A stretch of 41,275 nt of DNA from Candidatus Latescibacterota bacterium (lineage in GTDB: Bacteria > Latescibacterota > UBA2968), in contig JAJEHL010000028.1 in assembly GCA_022823725.1 (NCBI GenBank), positions 1 through 41,275 of the forward strand. Direction: 5' to 3'. Below the pieces are notes generated by a model. The model saw only the letters and a program-made list of their open reading frames with translations, was not told where the DNA came from and did not search any database. A program made the position numbers and the translations under genes. Shown here piece after piece: positions 34,722 through 40,066 of this stretch; the first letter of the stretch is position 1, and the number at the start of each line of letters is the position of its first letter.

Positions 34722-35816
34722 ATGAAACTCACACTTCAAATACAGTTGCTACCAGATACTGGCACAGCACAGAAGTTAAAAGCCACTATTGAGTGGTTCA
34801 ACGAAGCCGCCAACTGGCTTGCACAGAAAGCCTTTGAGCGTAAACTGTCAAACAAGTTTGCACTACAAAAGCTGTATTATTCAAAGTTGCGCAACCTGTT
34901 TGGGCTGTCTGCACAAATGGCTATTCGCTGCATTGCCCAGGCAGTAGAGGCATATAAGCGTGATAAGTCTGTGCAACCTTCGTTTCGCCCAACTGCTGCT
35001 GTGCCCTATGACCAGCGTCTGTATAGCTTTAAGGGCATAGACCGCGTATCTTTGCTGACGCTGGAAGGGCGTGTGCTTGTGCCAATGATTATGGGCGATT
35101 ACCAGCGCGAACAGTTCGGCTATGCCAAAGGGCAAGCCGACCTTGTGCTTCGCAAAGACGGTAAGTGGTTCTTGCTGGTCTGTGTCGATATTCCTGATGG
35201 CACGCCCATACCTGTTACAGACTTCATCGGTGTTGACTTGGGCACTGCCAACCTTGCTGTGACAGACGACGGCGAGACCTTCTCCGGCAACACGGTTGAA
35301 AACATCCGCCAGAAGATGAGCAACCTGAGAAAGTCGCTCCAGCAGAAAGCATCCAAACTTGCCAGGCAAGGCAAGAGACCAAAGAATGTTCGTAGAAAAC
35401 TCTCCCTACGCTCTGGCAAAGAGAGTAGATTTCGTAGAAACACCAACCATATCATATCCAAACGCATTGTTGAGAAGGCTAAAGACACTGGCAAAGCGAT
35501 TGCCCTTGAAAACCTCGACGGCATACGCAAAAACCAGAAAAAACGGTTTCGCAAGCCTCAACGTGCTAAACTGTCTGGGTGGTCTTTCTTTCAACTTCGC
35601 ACCTTCATCGAATACAAAGCCAAGCGTGCTGGTATCCACGTAGAACCTGTTGACCCCAAATATACCAGCCAGGCGTGTGCCGAATGCGGACATTGTGAGA
35701 AATCCAATAGACAAACTCAGGCATCTTTCCTGTGCAAAGTGTGTGGTCATAAAGACCATGCTGACCGCAACGCTGCTCGGAATATCCGAGCAAAGGCTTT
35801 GTGTCAACAAGCCTAA
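34722..35816 (+). CDS. tnpB: RNA-guided nuclease TnpB
   Basis: A 364-residue TnpB, the IS-borne ancestor of Cas12 nucleases. The start is M18 of the longer frame (MKLTLQIQLLPDTG, typical N-terminus). RuvC residues are intact: Asp172 in GVDLGTANLAV, Glu263 in IALENLDGI and Asp348 in DHADRNAARNI. A zinc-finger set CAECG ... CKVCG lies at about 319-341. The N-terminal part has the helical WED/REC-like region and the middle is Lys/Arg rich. It is full length and no frameshift is visible, so it may be active although the host element lacks tnpA. Confidence 0.95.
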   Translation: MKLTLQIQLLPDTGTAQKLKATIEWFNEAANWLAQKAFERKLSNKFALQKLYYSKLRNLFGLSAQMAIRCIAQAVEAYKRDKSVQPSFRPTAAVPYDQRLYSFKGIDRVSLLTLEGRVLVPMIMGDYQREQFGYAKGQADLVLRKDGKWFLLVCVDIPDGTPIPVTDFIGVDLGTANLAVTDDGETFSGNTVENIRQKMSNLRKSLQQKASKLARQGKRPKNVRRKLSLRSGKESRFRRNTNHIISKRIVEKAKDTGKAIALENLDGIRKNQKKRFRKPQRAKLSGWSFFQLRTFIEYKAKRAGIHVEPVDPKYTSQACAECGHCEKSNRQTQASFLCKVCGHKDHADRNAARNIRAKALCQQA

Positions 35817-35903
35817 AGTCTCGCCGTGCCCCAATGGTGGTTCAGCCAGCGGGGCGTGACGCGGTAGGGACAAGCCCACAGGATTTAGCCCTGGGTGGTT
35901 GAC
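35700..35903 (+). ncRNA. Putative omega RNA region (tnpB 3' end to right end)
   Basis: In this family the guide scaffold overlaps the 3' end of tnpB and runs to the right end, and the guide is taken from the flanking DNA. Here the guide would begin with AGTACATTGGAGCG at 35904. The location is inferred from family knowledge. The 5' border is a guess, and no covariance search was possible. Confidence 0.4.
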
Positions 35904-36131
35904 AGTACATTGGAGCGCTTGCACAAGTGAGGTTGGCGGGTGGAAATTCTTTCTTGGGCGCATTCCTGTAATCAGCGGATGCGAAGGTGGGCACGAGAAA
36001 ACGGTGTGTTTGTCGCGTTAGACGACTTCTACGAGGCCATTACGTTCATGGAGCCGTCCAGACCAGGGGCTGAACTTGCGTCTCCACGCGATTCCGCGGA
36101 ACTGGACTTGTCGAAAAGGTCAATGGCTTGA
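35904..36131 (+). pseudogene. NYN-domain protein remnant, 3' part
   Basis: Continuing in the frame of the 5' part, it reads STLERLHK, then an in-frame TGA (35928-35930), then GWRVEILSWAHSCNQRMRRW and ARENGVFVALDDFYEAITFM. This is the C-terminal half of the same NYN/LabA-like domain. The TGA sits where relatives have a residue between K and GW (a CGA to TGA change would explain it). It ends at TGA 36129-36131. The gene therefore carries a 5' truncation, an IS insertion and a nonsense codon. Confidence 0.75.
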
Positions 36132-36140
36132 TTGGGAAAT

Positions 36141-36296
36141 TTATTCACGGTAAATTGCCGATTTGTAGTGAATGGATAGGTTAAGATGGATTCTATTCAC
36201 GGTAAATCGTCAAATTCCCGTGAATAGACAGGTAAAAATGGGTTCTATTCACGGTATATTGTCAAATTTTAGTGAATTGATAGGTCAAAATGGGTG
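36141..36296 (+). repeat. Three 52-bp tandem repeats with internal palindromes
   Basis: Units start at 36141, 36193 and 36245. In the second unit TCTATTCACGG (36192-36202) pairs perfectly with CCGTGAATAGA (36218-36228). Units 1 and 3 keep an ATTCAC/GTGAAT core. Each unit ends with an AGG-TNAAAATGG-like segment, and the ATG of the third copy is the start of the gene at 36290. Confidence 0.85.
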
Positions 36297-36661
36297 CGCT
36301 TGATAAATTCCACAATAAAGCTATGGAAGTGGCGTTTTTCGCTGAACAAGAACGGCGGCGGGGTAATGAGAAACAGGCGACAAAGTTGTTTGAGCAGGCA
36401 CTGGAGTTGGAGCTTAAGGCCCTTGATGAGATAACCGAGCCTGTGGAACCGAGGTACTCAGTATTGCACCGCAGTGCCGGATGGCTGGCTTTGGACTGCA
36501 ATAAACCACGCTTGGCAGAGAAATTGGCCTGCAAAGCTCTTGCTGGAGAACCTTATCCGAAAATCGCGAAGGAATTGCGCGACCTGCTGGCAGAAACCTA
36601 CGCACGGATGCAAGGCAAACCCAGGGATGACGCTGTGACCGAAACCGCTGATGATGACTAA
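36290..36661 (+). CDS. Hypothetical helical-repeat (TPR-like) protein
   Basis: A 123-residue protein, not assigned to a named family. It looks all-helical, with TPR-like periodicity: AMEVAFFAEQERRRGNEKQATKLFEQALELELKAL followed by a second helical hairpin SAGWLALDCNKPRLAEKLACKAL. A charged Asp-rich tail ends the protein. Its ATG lies in the last of three 52-bp repeats, with a weak AGG 5 bases upstream. No membrane segment or signal peptide is visible. The repeats upstream suggest special control. It lies between the NYN remnant and the higA remnant. Confidence 0.7.
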   Translation: MGALDKFHNKAMEVAFFAEQERRRGNEKQATKLFEQALELELKALDEITEPVEPRYSVLHRSAGWLALDCNKPRLAEKLACKALAGEPYPKIAKELRDLLAETYARMQGKPRDDAVTETADDD

Positions 36662-36720
36662 CTGCCCTTACAAGCGAGTCTCTTGAGCGTGTATTCAGAT
36701 TTCTATAAAGATGACGAAAA

Positions 36721-36812
36721 ATGCCGATGAAGAATCCACCCCATCTGGGGTTGTCAGTACGTTACGATTGCCTGGAACCACTCGGGCTGAGTGTGGCTGT
36801 AGTCGCGCGAAA
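36721..36812 (+). pseudogene. higA: HigA antitoxin gene, 5' part (interrupted)
   Basis: The frame starts MPMKNPPHLGLSVRYDCLEP and continues LGLSVAVVAR, the typical N-terminus of HigA-family Xre antitoxins. It then runs into the terminal repeat of a 674-bp element and stops at TAG 36823-36825. The rest of the gene resumes at 37493. No HigB toxin gene is visible upstream, where 36662-36720 holds nothing recognisable. Confidence 0.85.
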
Positions 36813-36945
36813 GGGGATTATGTAGGAGAGTGACCAAAGCAATCAAAATCCCTAGAATAACATAGCAAATTCGTCTGAGTACAGTCGGAACTTAGTTTTG
36901 GGTTAAAACAAACTTGTGGCTGTACAGAATTGTCAGCAGAAAAGC

Positions 36946-36975
36946 AAATGCCGTGCAGTTGAGCACGGCATTTTT
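36946..36975. terminator. Terminator-like hairpin at the hicA end
   Basis: AAATGCCGTGC (36946-36956) pairs perfectly with GCACGGCATTT (36963-36973) around a 6-base loop, with a T-run on the plus strand and TTTGCTTTT on the minus strand. It lies 12 bases past the hicA stop. Confidence 0.75.
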
Positions 36976-36987
36976 GTGCATTAAAAA

Positions 36988-37167
36988 TTATTCGCTTTGC
37001 ATTTTTTTGAGAATGTGTTTGGCTAATGGCTCCTTGATTTCTTTGTGGCGAGGAACAGGCTGTGATTCACCTGTGATAGTATTGTGCCACCATTCGTGTT
37101 TTTTGCCCTCCCGAACCTGTATGCATCCCATATTTTTCAGTTGGCGTACTAAGTCTCTCTTTTTCAT
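36988..37167 (-). CDS. hicA: HicA-family mRNA interferase toxin
   Basis: A 59-residue protein, MKKRDLVRQLKNMGCIQVRE ... KHEWWHNTITGESQPVPRHK. It has the double-stranded RNA-binding fold of HicA/YcfA toxins, which cleave mRNA. The catalytic His is likely His24 in GKKHEWW, and PRHKEIKEPLAKHILKKM is the usual C-terminal helix. It starts 3 bases after the hicB stop, so the two are translated together. The gene is intact. It is the downstream member in hicB-hicA order, the reverse of the more common hicA-hicB arrangement. Confidence 0.88.
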   Translation of the reverse strand: MKKRDLVRQLKNMGCIQVREGKKHEWWHNTITGESQPVPRHKEIKEPLAKHILKKMQSE

Positions 37168-37170
37168 ATC

Positions 37171-37356
37171 TTATGCCAGTTGCAGTTCGCCAACTTTACG
37201 TATATATGGAATGTCACCACTTTTCATATCGGAAAGAAGATCACATAGATTTGTTTCCAATTCTTCTATGGTGTCTCCTTGTGTCCAGTAATCAGGGTAA
37301 TCTTCTATATATCCTAAAAATCCGCTATCGACTTCCCAATACATGTACCGCACCAT
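37171..37356 (-). CDS. hicB: HicB-family antitoxin (short form)
   Basis: A 61-residue partial RNase H-like HicB domain. MYWEVDSGFLGYIEDYPDYW and TQGDTIEELETNLCDLLSDM match the UPF0150-type fold that binds and masks HicA. There is no C-terminal helix-turn-helix or ribbon-helix-helix, so DNA-binding autorepression is not obvious. GGAGGT lies 5 bases before the ATG, and a consensus-like promoter is upstream. With hicA it forms a complete toxin-antitoxin operon inside the terminal-repeat element. Confidence 0.85.
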   Translation of the reverse strand: MVRYMYWEVDSGFLGYIEDYPDYWTQGDTIEELETNLCDLLSDMKSGDIPYIRKVGELQLA

Positions 37357-37413
37357 GGTCTACCTCCAGTTTATGCGCCCTGACGCGCGTGGCCTCCTTT
37401 TTGTGGTGACGAA

Positions 37414-37442
37414 AAGATAACATAAGGTCACAGGCGCGTCAA
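37414..37442 (-). promoter_or_regulatory. Promoter of hicBA
   Basis: On the minus strand TTGACG (37437-37442), a 17-base spacer and TATCTT (37414-37419), about 58 bases before the hicB ATG. It lies inside the element, so the cassette carries its own expression signals. Confidence 0.7.
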
Positions 37443-37486
37443 TAGGGTTCGTTTGGACAGATTGGTCACTACTCTACATAAGCCCC

Positions 37487-37700
37487 GCAAAAACTCGGCA
37501 TTGACTACGAGGAACTATCGGATATCGTGAATGGCCGAGTTGGCATATCGCCCGAGATGGCGATTCGCCTGGACAAAGCCTTCGGCGGAGGCGCAATCAC
37601 ATGGTATCGAATGCAGGCGGCCTACGACCTGGCACAGGCTATGTAAAAGGCTGATGAGATTCAGGTTGAGCGCGTCGTAACCGATGCGCCATCTGACTGA
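37487..37700 (+). pseudogene. higA: HigA antitoxin gene, 3' part
   Basis: From 37491 the frame reads KLGIDYEELSDIVNGRVGIS then PEMAIRLDKAFGGGAITWYR and MQAAYDLAQAM, the Xre helix-turn-helix and C-terminal part of HigA. An in-frame TAA at 37644-37646 is followed by an open 17-codon tail, KADEIQVERVVTDAPSD and TGA, that looks like the natural end. A CAA to TAA change is a likely second lesion. Confidence 0.85.
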
Positions 37701-37836
37701 TTTATACCTGTCCACTCTACCCGTATCTTTCCTTCTATACACTCCTTTTATCAAGCAATTGCTACTTGAGTCCATGATTTTCGTCTTGATACTTCATATC
37801 GGAGTTCATTGGACTTTGACTTGATAATTTCTTTGG

Positions 37837-37867
37837 TTGACTTCTTTGCGTTTTCCTATCATTTTAT
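37837..37867 (+). promoter_or_regulatory. Candidate promoter of the retron RNA
   Basis: TTGACT (37837-37842) with AT-rich -10 candidates 18-19 bases downstream (ATTTTA or TTTTAT around 37861-37867). Transcription would begin near the start of the a1 repeat at 37873. The -10 match is poor. Confidence 0.35.
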
Positions 37868-37872
37868 TTTTT

Positions 37873-38014
37873 GGCTTACAGGCAGAACTGTATCGCGTAT
37901 CGCGATAAAAGATAAAATGTTAGGATGTGTTGTTGCTTCATCCAATTCTTTAATGCGGCATTTTCGGTGTTGTTGTGTTTTTGTGTATGTTTCGCATAGG
38001 AGTGCCTGTAAGCC
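37873..38014 (+). ncRNA. Retron msr-msd non-coding RNA (Ec67/Eco2-like)
   Basis: A 142-nt RNA bounded by a perfect 12-bp inverted repeat, a1 GGCTTACAGGCA (37873-37884) and a2 TGCCTGTAAGCC (38003-38014), ending 20 bases before the reverse transcriptase ATG. A candidate branching G (37885) follows a1 directly. In the msr part there is a perfect TATCGCG/CGCGATA hairpin (37891-37907) and a GGATG/CATCC hairpin (37923-37943). The msd candidate is a long hairpin with an ATGCG/CGCAT base (37953-37957 and 37993-37997). AGGAGTGCCTG before and in a2 matches, from memory, the same position in retron Ec67. Reverse transcription would start near 37997-38000. Confidence 0.85.
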
Positions 38015-38034
38015 GTTTTCTTGAGAATTGATCC

Positions 38035-39798
38035 ATGACCTATTTAGAAAAGATTCGAGAGGCTAAAACACTTAAGGACATCGCACATATCTTGGGGGTA
38101 CAACCTAAAACAGTTTCATTTCTGCTGTATATCCTACCAGAAGAGGAAAAATACCGCTCCTTCGAAATCCCAAAGCGTAACGGTGGTAAGCGGCTAATTA
38201 ACGCACCTATATCTCAATTGAAAATGGTACAGAGACGGTTAGCGAATGTACTCTATGGATGCGTCGCTGAAGCTGAGAAATGTGCCCCATCACGCCGTCC
38301 GCTCGCTCACGGTTTTGCACGTCCTCGTTTAATCGGCACCGATGCTTCAAAAAATAAAAAACGTCGCTATGCGCTGGGCATCTTCTCCAATGCTTCCTTA
38401 CATAAAAACCGCCGCTATGTCCTAAACTTAGACCTCGAAGATTTTTTTCCTTCTCTCAATTTCGGACGAGTTCGAGGTTTTTTTATTAAGGATAAGCGTT
38501 TTGAGTTAAATGAAAAAGTAGCGACAGTTATCGCGCAAATTGCATGTCATAAGAACGAGTTACCGCAGGGCAGTCCTTGTTCTCCTATTATCTCAAATTT
38601 GCTTGGACATCTACTTGATGTACGCCTCGTTCGATTTGCTCGGAAATACAACTGCACCTATTCGCGCTATGCCGATGATATCACTTTTTCTACGAATCTC
38701 AAGGACTTTCCCGATGCTTTAGCGAAACCAATTTCGGGAAAAGTTTCGTATTGGCAACTTGGTTCATCTTTAGTGAAACAGATACAACGTGCTGGTTTTA
38801 AAGTAAATAATGACAAGACACGGATGCAGTGGCGTGGATCACGACAGATGACAACCGGTTTGATAGTCAACAAAAAAGTCAACATCAGGTCCGAATACTA
38901 TCGGACCACACGCGCGATTTGCAATAGGCTGTTCTCGACTGGCAAGTATTACATATCCGATCCCGAAAATCCCTTGGATGGCTTAAACAAAATTGAGGGC
39001 ATTCTCAGCCACATACATTACATAAAAGATCGAGCTGATTTTAGAGAAGAAACAGAAAAAAAAACAAAACCGCTCGCGATACGGAAATTGTATAGAAGGT
39101 TTCTGTTCTACAAGCATTTTGTGGCATTAGAAAAACCATTGATCCTGACAGAAGGAAAAACTGACCCTATCTATTTACGTGCGGCAATCAAAAAACTAAC
39201 GGATTACCATCCACGATTAGGTAAGTTTGCTGACGACAAGTTTTTTAGTGCAGTTCGTTTTATGAGATATTCGGACACGATTAACAAAGTACTTCAGCTT
39301 GGTGGTGGCACTGGCGATTTCAACTACTTGATCCAGACCTATAAGAAGAATATCGAGTCGTTCAAATTCAAACGACTTATTTATCCAGTAATTGTTCTGA
39401 TCGATAACGATGAAGGAGCAAATACAGTCTTTAACACGATAAACGCGATAAAAAAGAGTTTCGAGATTAAAATTACACATAAAACCGCTAAACAATTCTA
39501 TCATATTCACAAAAATCTTTATCTGGTAAAGACTCCAGAGAACGGCACGGATCCAAAATCCTGTATAGAGGATTTGTTCTACCCAGAGTTGCGCGAAACA
39601 CTTATAGAAGGAAAGAAATTTGACCCCTCGAAGAAACATAACACGGACAATACGTACGGAAAGACTGTTTTTGCTGAAAAGGTAGTCAGAACAAAGGCTG
39701 ACCAAATTAAATTTTCGAGATTCAAAAAATTGTTAGATCGTATTATAGCGGTCTTGGACCATTATGAGGGACAAAAACAGTCTCTTGAGGACTTTTAG
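38035..39798 (+). CDS. Retron reverse transcriptase fused to a Toprim domain
   Basis: A 587-residue protein, very close in length and layout to the Ec67 (Eco2) retron enzyme. Residues about 1-330 are a retron RT: NAxxH at 119-123, LDLEDFFPS at 132-140, LPQGSPCSPIISN at 176-188, catalytic YADD at 212-215 and the VTG-type motif TTG at 273-275. Residues about 360-587 are a Toprim-like domain, with the Glu in LILTEGKTD (369-377), GGGTGDF at 423-429 and the acidic LIDNDEG at 455-461. The RT makes msDNA from the adjacent RNA, and the fused Toprim is the presumed effector of an antiphage two-part system. All key residues are present. The gene is visibly richer in A and T than the chromosomal core, suggesting transfer. 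Confidence 0.93.
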   Translation: MTYLEKIREAKTLKDIAHILGVQPKTVSFLLYILPEEEKYRSFEIPKRNGGKRLINAPISQLKMVQRRLANVLYGCVAEAEKCAPSRRPLAHGFARPRLIGTDASKNKKRRYALGIFSNASLHKNRRYVLNLDLEDFFPSLNFGRVRGFFIKDKRFELNEKVATVIAQIACHKNELPQGSPCSPIISNLLGHLLDVRLVRFARKYNCTYSRYADDITFSTNLKDFPDALAKPISGKVSYWQLGSSLVKQIQRAGFKVNNDKTRMQWRGSRQMTTGLIVNKKVNIRSEYYRTTRAICNRLFSTGKYYISDPENPLDGLNKIEGILSHIHYIKDRADFREETEKKTKPLAIRKLYRRFLFYKHFVALEKPLILTEGKTDPIYLRAAIKKLTDYHPRLGKFADDKFFSAVRFMRYSDTINKVLQLGGGTGDFNYLIQTYKKNIESFKFKRLIYPVIVLIDNDEGANTVFNTINAIKKSFEIKITHKTAKQFYHIHKNLYLVKTPENGTDPKSCIEDLFYPELRETLIEGKKFDPSKKHNTDNTYGKTVFAEKVVRTKADQIKFSRFKKLLDRIIAVLDHYEGQKQSLEDF

Positions 39799-39999
39799 TC
39801 ATCTTTACCAGCTTTCTTGAAATGTTTCGGTTTTGAAATTAGCCTGTCCTTTTGTTTTATCCTCTCCCCACCTCCACTCCACCGCATCCCATATCTTCTT
39901 AAATCGCTTGATCAATTTGCGGTTGGTGGAAAACGGGCATCTGTTGATATGACTACACGCTGATATGCACCGCCAACTAGGAAAACGGGTCTTACGGCC

Positions 40000-40028
40000 T
40001 TGACAAATTGTCAATCTCAATCTAATTA
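40000..40028 (+). promoter_or_regulatory. Promoter with palindromic operator, methyltransferase gene
   Basis: TTGACA (40000-40005) is the -35, with TAATTA (40023-40028) after 17 bases. The -35 is one arm of a palindrome TTGACA-AAT-TGTCAA (40000-40014), and a third TGTCAA half-site lies at 40033-40038. It resembles an operator that could block the polymerase. Confidence 0.6.
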
Positions 40029-40066
40029 TATATGTCAACCTTTAATTGTACATTGGAGGTGGTTGC

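Larger units (their letters stand above)
34585..35903 (+). mobile_element. TnpB-only IS200/IS605-type element in a NYN gene
   Basis: A 1319-bp element. The left end follows TTTTCAC (34578-34584), a target-like pentamer TTCAC. The right end finishes with CAAGCCCACAGGATTTAG and then a hairpin-like CCCTGGGTGGTTGAC (to 35903), as in IS605-type right ends. Removing 34585-35903 joins GAGFH to STLERLHK in frame, giving a continuous NYN-domain sequence, so the borders are supported by the target. An AC shared by both flanks leaves 2 bases of ambiguity. There is no target duplication, as expected for this family. No tnpA (Y1 transposase) is inside, so it moves in trans or is stranded. Confidence 0.85.
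36813..37486. mobile_element. MITE-like element carrying a hicBA toxin-antitoxin cassette
   Basis: A 674-bp element with 25-bp terminal inverted repeats at 36813-36837 and 37462-37486. They share GGGG, one mismatch, TTATGTAG, three mismatches and AGTGACCAA (21 of 25 identical). A near-identical 6-bp duplication flanks it, GCGAAA (36807-36812) and GCAAAA (37487-37492). Deleting the element with one flank copy rejoins higA in frame at VAR-KLG, with the spacing expected for the family. No transposase is present. The only genes are hicB and hicA on the minus strand, with their own promoter and terminator. 36838-36945 holds no gene I can recognise. It would have to be mobilised in trans. Confidence 0.88.

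Noticed and set aside
36141-36296. The three 52-bp repeats as a CRISPR array or plasmid origin iterons
   Set aside because: There are no unique spacers between copies and no Rep gene nearby. The palindromes and embedded start codons fit a regulatory or duplicated leader better.
36662-36720. A HigB toxin gene upstream of higA
   Set aside because: No frame in this region shows HigB motifs such as the usual C-terminal DYH end. The preceding gene at 36290-36661 is a helical-repeat protein unlike HigB.
37809-38024. A 71-codon plus-strand open frame between higA and the reverse transcriptase
   Set aside because: It lies across the retron msr-msd RNA, has no ribosome site and no family resemblance. 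The structured RNA explains the sequence better.
39805-40038. A 77-codon minus-strand frame (TTG start) between the reverse transcriptase and the methyltransferase
   Set aside because: Its start lies inside the methyltransferase promoter region, no Shine-Dalgarno is visible and I do not recognise the protein. The segment KKIWDAVEWRWGEDKTKG looks protein-like, so a decayed gene is possible but unsupported.
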